Shown here in pieces: positions 31,574-42,154 of a stretch of DNA of 64,000 nucleotides. Made by a program: the position numbers and the translations under genes. The notes below the pieces were generated by a model. It did no database searches. It was not told the DNA's origin and saw nothing but the letters and a program-made list of their open reading frames with translations. Where the stretch lies: assembly GCA_907163375.1 (NCBI GenBank), contig CAJQUW010008936.1, positions 1 through 64,000 on the forward strand, given 5' to 3'. The first letter of the stretch is position 1. The number at the start of each line of letters is the position of its first letter. The stretch comes from Prostheceraeus crozeri (lineage: Eukaryota > Platyhelminthes > Polycladida > Euryleptidae).

Positions 31574-32464
31574 ATGAAAACTAAAATACAAAACTTGATA
31601 AATATATTTAAAAAAATTTTTATATTTTTTTTGTTAATTTTATCTTTTTCATTATTTTCACACAAAACAAAAGCAGTAAAAAAACTTTCTATACAAAAAA
31701 TAATAGAGAATAATACTGAAATTTTTATAAATAGAATTAAACTTGCAAAATTAAAAATAAAACAGCAAAAAAAAAAATTTAATGAAATTTTTGAATGAAA
31801 AAAAATATTAACAAAATTACTTCAAAATTTTTATACAAAAAACAAAACAAAACTTAAAAATTTTTCTTATATTCAAGGTAAAATAATTTTAAAAAGTAAA
31901 ATTTTAAAACATATATTTGATAATAATGAAAAAATATTTGAATATTCTGGTGTAACTAAAAAGGTTAGTGAATATGAAAATTTTAGAATACATTTTACTA
32001 AACATTTAAAAAGCATATTTGAATATAATAAAAAAGAAAAAATAATAAAAGATAAAACAAATTGAAATTGAAATAAAAATTTTTACTTTGTATATATAAA
32101 AAACAATAAAGGGTTTCCTGAATTAAAAGAGATTGCATTTATTAAAAAAAAAACAAATTTTTATAATGCAAAAAGTTTTTTAGTTTTAACAAAAAAAATT
32201 ATTAATATATATGATGCTCAACAAAAAGGTGAATATCCTATTAAAAATCAAATTAAACTACATAAAATTAATTCGTATTTTAAAAAAAAAGAAAAAAAAT
32301 TAAAAGATGAAAAACTTAATATAAAACCAATAAAAATAAAAGAAAAAACAATTATTCAAAAAAAAAATAAAGAAAAAATTAAATTTTTTGCAAAATGATT
32401 TTTTATTTCGATAGGATTATTTTTTTTTATTTTTTTCAGTTTATATTGGTATTTTTTTTGATAA
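31574..32464 (+). CDS. Signal-anchored Lys-rich surface protein
   Basis: 296 residues. Signal segment IFIFFLLILSFSLFSHKTKA, a strongly basic body (runs of K with I and N) including NWNWNKNFYFVYIKNNKGFPEL, and a C-terminal helix (FFISIGLFFFIFFSLYWYFFW). NWNWNKNFYFVYIKNN matches WNWDNNFYFVFNKNNN in 33815-34837, so the two are paralogues. Stop TAA directly follows a TGA Trp codon. Confidence 0.68.
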
Positions 32465-32495
32465 TTATTTGACTACTAATGAATAAAATCAAAAA

Positions 32496-33329
32496 TTATT
32501 TCTTACTTTTTAAGTAATCACTATAAATTTTATCAAAAAATACTTGATCATCTTTTTCATCTCTACACTTTAAAAACTCTAAAAGTTTTACATCTTTAAT
32601 AGAGTATTTTGGAGAAATTCCGGTTGAAGTATGTTTGATAAATCACTTTTTTAGTTTTTCTAAAATTGGTTTCATAACATCAAAATCAACCTTTAAATCA
32701 AAAATATGAATATTATTTAAATCAATTTTAACAGCTTCTAAATCACCATAATCTTCATCATTTAAAAATAAATAACAGATTTTTATTTGATCAATTTTTA
32801 GTAAATAAGCATATAAACTAGCTTGCAAGATGTGTTCTTTTTTTGCTTTTTTAGATAAAATAAAGTTCTTATTTTTTATATTGGTAGTTTTTATCTCTAA
32901 AACAATTTTTTTCTCTTTTTTGGTTATTATACCATCTGGAATACCACCAAAGTATTTGTTATTTGGAAATAAATCATAGTTTATTTCTTCTTTATCAAAA
33001 GTTTTAACTTCATAGTTAAAGGTTTTTGATAAAAACTTTATAATTTTTGGTTCTAAAACTTCTCCTGCTATAATATACTTATACTCTAAAATTGGAAATT
33101 GGAGATAGATTAAAGAACAAAATACTTCAAATTCACTTACAAAATCTGATTTAAAAAATAGTGGTGCTATTCTAGTTGCAGTTAGTTTTTTAAAGCCTTT
33201 ATTAAAAAAAAAGTTATTCTCTAATAGTCGAGAGTGAAAATGGGGTTTCATTTTTAATACCATTTCATCTTTATCAAGTATATAATCTCTATGATTAAAA
33301 AAGTGTCTTTTTGGTTTTTTCATATACAA
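32496..33329 (-). CDS. PD-(D/E)XK superfamily nuclease (mycoplasma MAGa7180-like)
   Basis: 277 residues. The catalytic core is GGIPDGI (Asp), then VLEIKTT (E-x-K), followed by HILQASLYAYLLK, the conserved Q-x-x-x-Y helix of YqaJ/lambda-exonuclease-like nucleases. A putative nuclease of this type occurs in many mycoplasmas. It should cut DNA with divalent metal. The start may be the second Met of MYMKKPK. It faces the plus-strand gene ending at 32464. Confidence 0.72.
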
Positions 33330-33394
33330 ATTTAAATTTTATTTTATTATTAATAATTATATATATTTATAAATAAATCTTTTTTTTATTTATT

Positions 33395-33473
33395 AAAGTT
33401 TTTGAAAGTAAAAGGATATTTTTTATAAAATTTTCAAAACAAAAATCTAATACTAAATAATAAAATTTAAAAT
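33395..33473. repeat. 79-bp direct repeat R1, copy 1
   Basis: Identical to 34849-34927 except for one base. It starts AAAGTTTTTGAAAGTAAAAG and ends in AAATTTAAAAT. TTTTGAAA and TTTCAAAA inside it are inverted. The open frame at 33481 begins right behind it. Confidence 0.88.
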
Positions 33474-33480
33474 ATCTTAG

Positions 33481-33771
33481 AAAAAAAAGAATTTTTTTTG
33501 AAAAAATATAATTCTAAATACATTTAAAACCTTAAAAAACTATTTTATAATAGTAATTGTAAATTCAATAATTTTCTTAGTTATAACAAAACTTTTAATA
33601 GTTTATCAAAATCAAAATGTTTCAAGTTTTATAATTGGTTTTTTAGTATTGATTTTGTTAATTTTATTTTTAATTTTATTAAATCTTTTATTAGTAAAGT
33701 TATTAAAAATTGAGATTGAAAGTTTAACAAATCAAAAACTATCAATGTCTAAAACAATAAAACCATTTTAA
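33481..33771 (+). pseudogene. 5'-truncated small membrane protein
   Basis: 97 codons without stop and without a usable start codon, beginning just after repeat R1. Two hydrophobic helices (YFIIVIVNSIIFLVITKLL and FIIGFLVLILLILFLILL) are followed by EIESLTNQKLSMSKTIKPF. The open length argues that it is coding; either the 5' end was lost at the repeat or an unusual start codon is used. Confidence 0.4.
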
Positions 33772-33814
33772 AAAAAATGTAAAAAACAAATAAAAATAAT
33801 GTATAAATAAATAT

Positions 33815-34837
33815 ATGAAAACAAAAAATAAATTTAAATTTTTAAGAAAAACAAAAAATACTATAAAAAAATCTTTGATTTTTTTACTATTTATTTCATT
33901 TTTTATTTTTTCTTCAAATACAACTACAAAATCAGAAATAATAACAAACAAAACAATTGAAACAGTTATAAATGAAAATACAAAAAAATATAAAACAAAA
34001 ACAGAAATTTACATTGAAAATAGAAATAAAAAAAATAAACAAAGAAATTTTAATGAAATAAAATTTTATAGAAAAATAGAAATTACAATTTCAGATTTTA
34101 TTGAAAATATAAATTCATTTTATACTATAAATGATAAACTAATTATAAAAATAAACTTAAAAAATATATTTTCAGTTTTATATTCAAATACATATAAAAC
34201 AAAAAAAATAAAACTATTTAAAATCTTTTTAGAAGAAACATTTAGAAACAAATTTAGAAATGAAAATAAAACAATAGAAGATAAAGAATTAAACAAATGA
34301 AATTGAGATAACAACTTTTACTTTGTATTTAATAAAAATAATAATTATAACTTAAATGAAATAATATTTACTCAAAAAGAAATTGAAAAATTAGAAAATT
34401 CAAACAAAATTCTAAAAATAAAAACAAATAATTATTTAGAAGTTTTTGATTATAAGTCATTTTCAAAAACAAGACATTTTAGACAACATTTTAAAAAAAG
34501 ATTTAAAGAAAAAAACATAAAACAATATATATCAATAACAAAAAATATATATAAAAAAAACAAAGAAACAAAAGAAAACAAAATAGAAATAAAACAAATA
34601 ACAAAAGAAACAAATCAACAAACAACAGAAAACAAAAAAGAAACAAAAGAAAACAAAAAAGAAACAGAAGATAACAAAAAACAAACAGAAGATAACAAAA
34701 AAGAAACAAAAGATAATAAATTATCAAAAAATCATATAATAATAATTATTGTATTGTCTGTTTTAACTTTTATTTCTTTAATTTTTTTATGTTTTTATAT
34801 AAAAGATAAATATAAAAAATAAAAAATTAATGAATTA
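33815..34837 (+). CDS. Signal-anchored surface protein with KETKDN-type repeats
   Basis: 340 residues. Signal segment SLIFLLFISFFIFS then SNTTTKSE; a basic body; about 90 residues of low complexity with ENKKET, EDNKKQT, EDNKKET and KDNK units; and a C-terminal helix (HIIIIIVLSVLTFISLIFLCF). WNWDNNFYFVF links it to 31574-32464. The charged stalk before the anchor would lift the body off the membrane. Confidence 0.7.
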
Positions 34838-34848
34838 AAATTTATTTA

Positions 34849-34927
34849 TAAAGTTTTCGAAAGTAAAAGGATATTTTTTATAAAATTTTCAAAACAAAAA
34901 TCTAATACTAAATAATAAAATTTAAAA
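34849..34927. repeat. 79-bp direct repeat R1, copy 2
   Basis: One mismatch to 33395-33473. As at copy 1, a coding remnant lacking its 5' end starts immediately to the right. Confidence 0.88.
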
Positions 34928-34928
34928 T

Positions 34929-35315
34929 AGAATATCTCAATAATGCTTTAAAAAATAAAATCGGTGTAGTATATATTATGGTGATTGATGGAAAAATATT
35001 AAAAATAGGGCATACAATTAAAACAATAAAAGAAAGGGTTAATTCATATAATATCAAAAAAAACAATATAGAAAAAACTCTACAAATTCATCAACAAATT
35101 ACTTTATTCTGCAATCAATGATAAATATTAAAAAAATAGTTGAATTTATTTATATATTCCGCAAAAAATAAAGTGTGAGTTTTGGTAAATGAATTACCAC
35201 AACCCTACCAGCTGTTAAAAGAATTGAAAAAGAAATTATAAAAAAATATGAATTTTTTATAAAAGAAAACCAATTGGAAGTATTCAAACATAAAAATTTT
35301 TTACTTACTTTTTAA
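34929..35315 (+). pseudogene. GIY-YIG / T5orf172-type nuclease remnant
   Basis: The first frame encodes GVVYIMVIDGKILKIGHTIK then ERVNSYN, the N-terminal half of a GIY-YIG/T5orf172 domain. It has no start codon before the domain and hits a stop near 35120. The rest continues in another frame (FGKWITTTLPAVKRIEKEII…) to TAA at 35313. Such domains occur in restriction enzymes and phage proteins. Truncated at repeat R1 and frameshifted, so probably inactive. Confidence 0.6.
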
Positions 35316-35406
35316 ATACTTATTATGACTATTATCAAAAATATTTAATCGTTTTTCCAACTCTATACTAAAAGACTTAATAATTTTTTTGCCTTTAAAA
35401 TAAAAA

Positions 35407-35490
35407 TAAAAAACTTAAAAAAATAATAAAATAAAAAAATATTAAAAAAATTTTTTAAAATATAATAAAATTAGTAATGGTAATAAAAAA
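35407..35490. repeat. 84-bp direct repeat R2, copy 1
   Basis: Identical to 40078-40161 with one base difference (…ATTAGTAATGGTAATA… against …ATTAGTTATGGTAATA…). The two copies enclose the exonuclease, type IIG and dTMP-kinase-like genes. Confidence 0.88.
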
Positions 35491-35717
35491 ATTATTTAAT
35501 AAATATTACGATTATATTAAAATAATGAATATAAAACAAATTTTTTTTATTTTATTTTTAATATATACTTATCTATAGTTTTTTAGTTATTTTTTCCATT
35601 TTCTATTTTATAACTTTTTATTGAAATAAAAATTATCAAAAAAATTATATTTAAAAACAAAAGTAAACAACACGCAATTAATTTCAAAAAAACTATAACA
35701 AAAAATCATTTACAGTT

Positions 35718-36305
35718 TTGGATTTTGAAACCACCGGTTTAAATTATAAACCAAAACTTCATAAATCAATAAAAAAATTGCGAAATAATGCTTGTTTTTT
35801 TGATTGTTTTAATGAAGTTATAGAAGTTGGTATAATTCAATTTAAAATCAAAGACCAAAAGATAATAATTGAAAAAGTTTTCCAAAAACTTTATAAACCA
35901 CATTTAAAACCAATAAAGGTAAAAGAAGGTGAATTTAATTGAATAACATTCCCGCAACTATCAAAAGAAATCTTAGAAGAGCAAAACTCAATTTTAACAA
36001 CACAAAACTTTAATGAGTTTCATAACCTATTAAAAGGTAGGATAATAATTTCTAATTATCACGTTTTTGAAAAACATTTTATAGAAGAAATATATAAATA
36101 TCATAATCAAAAACCAATTTTAACTTTCTTTGATACAAAATCAGAAACAAAAAATAAAATCCCAAATTTACTAACATATTCTCTAAAACCTTTAACAACA
36201 AACTACTTCAAAATTGATTTTTCAAAAAACCAAGATAGTTATCATACAACACTTTTTGACTGCTTAGCTTCTTTAAGTGTTTTTATAAAGTTAAATAATT
36301 TATAA
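35718..36305 (+). CDS. DnaQ-like 3'-5' exonuclease, unusual start
   Basis: 195 residues if translation begins at TTG 35718, but the first beta strand (SFTVLDFETTG) begins upstream, and the frame is open from 35682 without ATG. Motif ExoI DFETTG is intact. Exo II has NYHVFEKHF, with Glu where Asp is usual. Exo III is YHTTLFDCLAS with the His and Asp of DEDDh enzymes. It should digest single-stranded DNA or RNA 3' ends. Either a non-standard start is used or the 5' end was lost, as with other ORFs next to the short repeats. Confidence 0.68.
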
Positions 36306-36338
36306 TTTTATAATTCGTTTTTTTTAATATATTTTAAA

Positions 36339-36347
36339 TGGTATAAT
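36339..36347 (+). promoter_or_regulatory. Extended -10 promoter of the type IIG gene
   Basis: TG-G-TATAAT, 24 bp before the ATG at 36371. Confidence 0.55.
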
Positions 36348-36370
36348 AAAAAAATAAATTATAAAAAAAA

Positions 36371-38386
36371 ATGAAAAGAAATTATATTTACGAAACAGAA
36401 GGAATGGTAGATTTTTATAAAGATTTACAAATAACTCCTAATTATGATTTAAATACAGACGGAGTTATAAATAATGTTTTAATAGAATTTAAAAAAACAA
36501 AATCTGTTGATGGTGGAGTTGCTAAACATAAAAAACAAATAAAAAGATATTTAAAAGCTTTTAATAGTGTTGCAAAAAACATCCCATCTATATCTTTTTT
36601 AATTTATTTGAATTCTAATGAATATTTAAAAATTGATAATTCTAATGGGGAAGTTATAGAAAGTGGTAGTTGAATTAATCCTACAGAATTTAAAGAAAAA
36701 ATATTAAACAATAAAATACCTCCTTTAAAAGGTTATATTGATGAGTTTTCAATTGTTTCTTACAATAATAAATTTTGTAGTGAATTTAAAAAAAACGCAA
36801 CAAAACAAGATATAAAAAAAGAGTTTATAAACCCAACAAAATTAAATATTATACCTTTTAATTGGGAAAAACAAATTAAAAAAGAAAAAGATAAAATTGG
36901 TTGATTACATTTTAATATGAATTTATTAGGTAATACCCTATTAAAAAAACAATTAGGAGCATTTTTTACCCCAGAACATTATGTTAAAAAATCTACTAAA
37001 TATATTAGAGATGCAATTAAAAGATCTAAACAAAAAGGTTATAAAGATTATTTAATAATAGATAGATGTGCTGGAACAGGAAATTTACAAAGATTATTAA
37101 CAGAAGAAGAGTTAAAACGTTGTATTTTAAATACTTATGATTATACAGAATGGACTACTTTAAAAGGTTTGTATGAAGGTAGAGTTAAATTAATAATCCC
37201 AAAAACACATAATGAAATTAATGAAAATTCATTATTAATGGATGGAAATGCTTTATCAAAAGAATTTAATGATTATCTAAAAAATGTTTTAAATAAATAT
37301 AATAGAAAAGAAATATATTTAATTTTTATTGAAAATCCACCGTTTAGAGATGAAACATCAACTTTAACATTTAGAGATAAAAAAAGTAAAAAAACAAAAA
37401 CCTATATTGATGAATTAATGAATAAAGATCCAAAAATTAAAGGAGCAATAAAAAATGAATTATCAATTAAATTTATTTGAAGTGTTTGAAATATATATAA
37501 ACCAAATGAATATATTCTTTTTTCTCCTATTAAATATTGAAAAACAAATCATCTTTTTGATAAAAAATATTATAATGGTTTTCTTACAAATAAAAAAGAT
37601 TATAATGCTAATTATAATGCTGGTTTACCTATAATTAATTGAAGTATTGAAGATAAACAAAATGAAACATTAAAACTAGAAAATGTAAAAATTAAAAAAA
37701 TACATAACTCAATAAAAAAATTATTAGATAAAAGTAAAAGAACAGAATATATTGCAAAAATGTTTATACAAGCAGGAGAAATAAGGCCAATTGGAACAAG
37801 TTTAGATAATGGAAATCAAGTTATAAATGATACCCCAGCATTTTTAGATGAAAATAATATATTAAAACAATTACCTTTATGATGTGCTGCTAAATATGAA
37901 CCTAAAAATTTAGAATTAAATATTTTAATGAAAAGTGGAGATGGAAAAACAAAATATTTACATAATAAAGAATTTTTAAATAATTGTTTTATATGATCCT
38001 GTTTATCACAAAAAAATAAATGTATTTCTAATACAACAAAAATTAATGAAATGGCATTATTACAAAATTCAAAATGTGATAATATATTAAAAAAAATAAA
38101 AATTAATGAAGATCAAAAAAAATTATTAGATAGATGAAAAAAAATATTAAATCTATCAAAAACTACAAAAGAATTTAATAAAAAGTATAAATATGGGTTA
38201 AATCAAATTCAAAAAGATATTAATATTAAAGTTTGAAATGGTTCTTTTAATAAAAAAGGAGAAAAAATATTAGAATTTAAATACCCAGAATTAAGAGATC
38301 AAATAAAATATTTAAAAATTGAATTAAAAAACTTTTATAAAGAAAAATTAGAATTTTTTATTAAAAAATATGAACTTATTAAATAA
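36371..38386 (+). CDS. Type IIG restriction enzyme (nuclease + N6-adenine methylase in one chain)
   Basis: 671 residues. The N-terminal 110 residues look like a PD-(D/E)XK nuclease: TDGVINNVLIEFKKTK supplies the E-x-K strand, followed by a helix with Q (HKKQIKRYLKAF). The methylase starts near residue 183 with KKQLGAFFTPEHYVKKS, then DRCAGTGNLQRLL (motif I) and FIENPPFRD (motif IV). The last 250 residues probably recognise the DNA target. It would cut and methylate alone, without partner subunits. The gene uses both TGG and TGA for Trp. A terminator follows. Confidence 0.8.
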
Positions 38387-38415
38387 TTTCTATATTATAA
38401 TAAAAGTGTAAAAAA

Positions 38416-38443
38416 ATCTACATATTAACTTATGTAGGTTTTT
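38416..38443 (+). terminator. Rho-independent terminator
   Basis: CTACATA/TATGTAG stem with loop TTAACT, followed by GTTTTT, 30 bp behind the type IIG stop. Confidence 0.75.
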
Positions 38444-38561
38444 ATTTATTCAATATTTAAAAACCCAACTCCCATTTTCCACCCCCATTCACCCCATTTT
38501 TTTACCAAATTATCTCTCTCCCTTACCAAAACCCCTACTCCCAAAAAAAACCATATCTAAA

Positions 38562-38616
38562 AAATAAACTTATATTTTTTTAAATTCCCCAAATTTTTTA
38601 AAATATAAGTTTATTT
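38562..38616. repeat. 17-bp perfect inverted repeat
   Basis: AAATAAACTTATATTTT at 38562-38578 and its exact complement at 38600-38616, with a 21-nt loop holding CCCC. The left arm also occurs, alone, at about 4806-4822 in the first cassette. Confidence 0.8.
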
Positions 38617-38621
38617 TTTTA

Positions 38622-38805
38622 TTTTGTAAAAAGAAAATTTAAAAAAATCTGATGCTTATTTTTTAATTTTTTATTTAAAATTTTTTAGCTAAAAAATTCC
38701 CCCCACTAAAACAAGGAAATCCATCCTTTTCCTTATTATATAAATACATATTGATAAATCTACCTTTTCCCCTAATCCTTCCACTATATTTACACCTTTT
38801 CCCAA
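38622..38805. repeat. C-rich cassette repeat, copy 2
   Basis: Second copy of the 4825-4999 element, with the same blocks in the same order and scattered differences and small indels. Confidence 0.8.
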
Positions 38806-38990
38806 TTCCTAAACCCCCATTTTTTCCGCTAACTTTTTCCAACTTTTTTCCTTATTTCATCCTTTTTCCTTTTTAAAACTTTGCCTTTTTATTCCTTTTT
38901 AATCTTTTCCCATTTCCACTTTCACCTTTTTGGAAACCATTTTTAAACATTTAAAACATCAATCAACCTTTTTTCAATCTAAACATTAAA

Positions 38991-39030
38991 ACCTACCAAA
39001 ACCTACCATTTCCTACCAAACCCTACCATT
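38991..39030. repeat. 10-bp tandem repeat (four units)
   Basis: ACCTACCAAA, ACCTACCATT, TCCTACCAAA, CCCTACCATT: an exact 10-bp period in which AAA and ATT ends alternate, equivalent to two 20-bp units. It lies about 40 bp upstream of the promoter at 39073. Confidence 0.75.
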
Positions 39031-39072
39031 TTCCAACCCCAATTTAAACTTTTTGATTATTAATTCTTTATC

Positions 39073-39083
39073 TATGTTAAAAT
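39073..39083 (+). promoter_or_regulatory. Extended -10 promoter before the dTMP-kinase-like gene
   Basis: TATG-T-TAAAAT, near-identical to the motifs at 3402, 5113 and 24658. Confidence 0.5.
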
Positions 39084-39110
39084 ATACTCAAACAAGAAAA
39101 AAGAAAAAAA

Positions 39111-39142
39111 GACGTGATATAGATATTCATCTATATTACGTC
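39111..39142 (+). terminator. Leader hairpin, terminator or attenuator
   Basis: 14-bp stem (GACGTGATATAGAT with one G-U pair), loop ATTC, preceded by A7 and followed by T5. It lies between the promoter at 39073 and the ATG at 39169, so it would stop transcripts before the gene unless opened. It may also end leftward transcription. Confidence 0.65.
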
Positions 39143-39168
39143 TTTTTCTAGTTTATATAAGAAAAAAA

Positions 39169-39993
39169 ATGAATTACATAGTATTTGAAGGTATAGACAA
39201 AACAAGAAAATCAAGTTTTATTCAATATTTTTATGATAATTTAAAAAATGAAAATATTGAAGTATTAAAAGATTTAAATATTTTACCAAAACAAATCAAA
39301 AAACAAAGTTTTCCAAACAAAAACAGTTGTGATAATGAAAGAATAAAATCTATATTATCATATGAAACAAAACAAAAATATATTTTTAAAGATATTTTTA
39401 TTAAACTTCAAATTTTAACTTTTTTAAAAAACCAAGAAAAATCAAACAACTTTTATATTTTTGATAGATTTTTTGATTCAACAGTATATACATACACCCA
39501 ACATAATTCAAAATTTTATGATTTATCAAATTATGCATTTTCAACCTTTAACTACAAAAAACCACTTTTAAAAGTATTTTTTTATATTCCAGAAGAAGAA
39601 ATTGAAACAAAAATAAAAAATCTTGAAAGTAAAATTAAAAAAACACCTTATTTAGAAAAAACTATAAAAAACAATACTATTTGAAAAAGTTATAACATTT
39701 ATTATTATGAAATTTTAAAAAATTATCATTACCAAATTAACAAATGAAAATTTTTAATACAAGTTCAAAGAAACTATTTTAAACTTTATAAAAAACAAAA
39801 AGATGTAATAAAAATTTTATATTCAACACCAAACCAAGAAAAATTAGAACTTATTATTAAAAAATTATTATATAACAAGATAATAATACAAAAAAAAAAT
39901 AATTGTTTTTTTACATGAATACAGTATCTAATTATAAAAAATATACCAAACTGTAATTTTTTTATAGAAACTTTAATTTCTTTAATTATATAA
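39169..39993 (+). CDS. Thymidylate-kinase-like protein with altered P-loop and C-terminal extension
   Basis: 274 residues; dTMP kinases have about 210. The N-terminus MNYIVFEGIDKTRKSSFIQ aligns with the family's FEGIDGxGKST, but Arg replaces the second P-loop Gly. The DR-x-x-x-S motif (FDRFFDSTVYTYT) is present. The LID region is short and Lys-rich, and about 70 extra basic residues follow. It could be a divergent nucleotide kinase, a nucleotide-binding defence or phage-derived protein, or catalytically weak. It lies between the second C-rich cassette and repeat R2. Confidence 0.62.
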
Positions 39994-40077
39994 TTGTTAT
40001 AAAATTTAGTTTTTTATTTAATATTTTTTTAAACTTTTGTTGTTTTTTAATAAAAATTAAAAAATTTTTTTATTGTA

Positions 40078-40161
40078 TAAAAAACTTAAAAAAATAATAA
40101 AATAAAAAAATATTAAAAAAATTTTTTAAAATATAATAAAATTAGTTATGGTAATAAAAAA
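40078..40161. repeat. 84-bp direct repeat R2, copy 2
   Basis: One mismatch to 35407-35490. Confidence 0.88.
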
Positions 40162-40188
40162 TTTTTTAAAAATTTTTTTATTAAAACA

Positions 40189-40279
40189 AGGAAAAAGAAA
40201 TAATTTTTATAACTTATATTTGGTTAATAAATTTTATTTAAAATAAAAAGGAAAAAAAAATAATTTTTATAACTTATAT
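40189..40279. repeat. 31-bp direct repeat, two copies 60 bp apart
   Basis: AGGAAAAAGAAATAATTTTT… at 40189-40219 and, with one mismatch, at 40249-40279, both ending ATAACTTATAT. The 39994-40436 stretch otherwise holds only repeat R2 copy 2 and a possible 24-codon ORF from 40279 that I do not call. Confidence 0.75.
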
Positions 40280-40436
40280 ATGAAGAAAAATTTTTTTGAA
40301 AAAATTCAAAATAATTTAAATATTAAAAAAGGAGAAAATATAAATAATATATAAAATTTTTTTTGTAAAGTTAAAAAGTATTATAATTATATTAAATAAA
40401 CTTAAAAAAATTTATATATTAGGAAAATAATTTATT

Positions 40437-42134
40437 ATGGTGTCAAATAATAATAAAAATATTAATAATAAACAAATTATTAATAAAGATGCTGAAAAAT
40501 GTGTCAAAAATATAGTGATTACAACACCACTATATTATCCAAGTGGGAAATTACACTTAGGTAACGGTTATACTTCAATAATGTCAGACATTATTTATAA
40601 GTTGTTGATATTGCAGAATTATAATGTTTTTTTATGTTCTGGAAATGATGAACATGGAAAAAAAATTCATGATATTGCAAGTTCAAACAACTTATGACCA
40701 GATGACTTTTGTAAAATAAAGGCATATAATTTTGCCTGAGTTTGAGAGTGTTTAAATATTGTTTTTTCAAATTTTGTTGATACTGCAAATGAAAAACATA
40801 AAACAGTTGTAACAAAAGTTTTAAAAGAGATGATGAAGACAATAAATTTAAAGCTTGAAAAGTATAAAAAGTTATATTGTTGAACTTGTGAAAGCCTTGA
40901 AAACGATTCTGAAGATAAAAAGTGTTTTACATGCAAACAAGAGTGTATTGAAATTAATGAAGAAAATTATTTTTGAAAGTTTTCAAAAGAAGATAATATA
41001 TTCTTGAAGTCACTTTTAGAGAAAAAGGGTTATGTTCACCCCAAATTAAAAAATTATATTTTAAATAATTTTTTAGATGACAATTTAAATGACTTAAGTA
41101 TTTCAAGAGAAAACTTAACTTGAGGTGTTGGTTTACCAAATGATTCTCTATCAAAAAAAGAATACTCTCAAACACTATATGTTTGAATTGATGCTTTAAT
41201 AGGGTATTTAACAAACATGAAGTATTATAGAGACTTTAGTGGTAAAGTTTGTGAATTTAATGATGATGAAACTTTAAGATATTCATTTATTGGAAAAGAT
41301 ATATTGAAATTTCATTCTGTATACCTACAATTAATCTTAAAAAAAATTGGTTTTAAAAACACTAACTTAATTGTTCATGGTTTTATAAATGATCAAAAAT
41401 CAAAAATGTCAAAATCACTAAACAACTCAATTCCGATTGATAATTTATTACTTAAGTTAAATAAGTTTGAGTTTTTAAATGAAAACTGTGCTGATGTTAT
41501 TCGTTTTTATATAGCAATGAAGTTTAATAACATAAATGATGTTGAGTATTCAAAAAGAGACTTTATAAAAGTTTATAATGAGTATTTAGTAAATAAAATC
41601 GGTAATACTGCTTCAAGATTGTTTAAACTAATTACACAAAAAAATATTGACATTACAGACAAAAAGTATTTTGAAAATGAAGAATTTTATAAAAACAATA
41701 AACTATTAGAAGATGTCTTTAATAATATTGAAAAAATTAAACCACTTAAGTTTTTAAATGAAAATTTAAGTTCATTTACAATTAAACCACTTATTGACAA
41801 TATTGATTTAATTAGTGAGTATATTGAAAAAAATCAAATTTGATCAAAAACAGGAAATGATTTTGTAAAAGAAGCTAATATATTAGTTTATGCTTATTAT
41901 ATGACTATGAATATGCTTGGTTCTGTAATTCCAATTACAACTTCTACAGTTATTGATTATCTTGAAATTGATAACATGAACTTTAACATAAACTATAATG
42001 GTACTTCAAAAGAAGAAAGAAAAAAATTATTCTTTATCTTCTTTGAAGATATGATGTTAAATATTCACGAAAAACTATTTACTAAACCACTTTTTCCAAG
42101 AATTAAAGAAGAAGACTTCATAAAACTTGTTTAA
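40437..42134 (+). CDS. metG: Methionyl-tRNA synthetase
   Basis: 565 residues. Class I signature YYPSGKLHLGN (HIGH box), SGNDEHGKK, a CXXC…CXXC-like knuckle (YCWTCES…KCFTCKQ), YVWIDALIGYLTN, and the KMSKS loop SKMSKSLNN. The N-terminal 24 residues are a Lys/Asn-rich extension. No C-terminal tRNA-binding domain. No T-box or other leader is visible upstream. It converges with 42155-45415, 20 bp apart. Confidence 0.95.
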
Positions 42135-42154
42135 AAGTTATTGAGTTTAATACT

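Larger units (their letters stand above)
38387..39168. other. Second C-rich, G-poor non-coding spacer
   Basis: 782 bp without a gene. It contains the terminator, a 17-bp inverted repeat, the cassette repeat, a 10-bp tandem repeat, a promoter and a leader hairpin. C runs on the plus strand with almost no G, as in 4586-5100. Confidence 0.7.

Noticed and set aside
34503..34727. Hydrophobic minus-strand ORF rich in Leu/Phe/Cys
   Set aside because: Antisense of the ENKKET/EDNKKQT repeat of the gene at 33815-34837.
35290..35400. Minus-strand tail (…KYLKSK) resembling the C-terminus of the PD-(D/E)XK nuclease
   Set aside because: About 30 residues, no upstream continuation, and it overlaps the GIY-YIG remnant; similarity may be chance in Lys-rich sequence.
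42135..42154. Terminator between convergent metG and the surface gene
   Set aside because: Only 20 bp and no inverted repeat.
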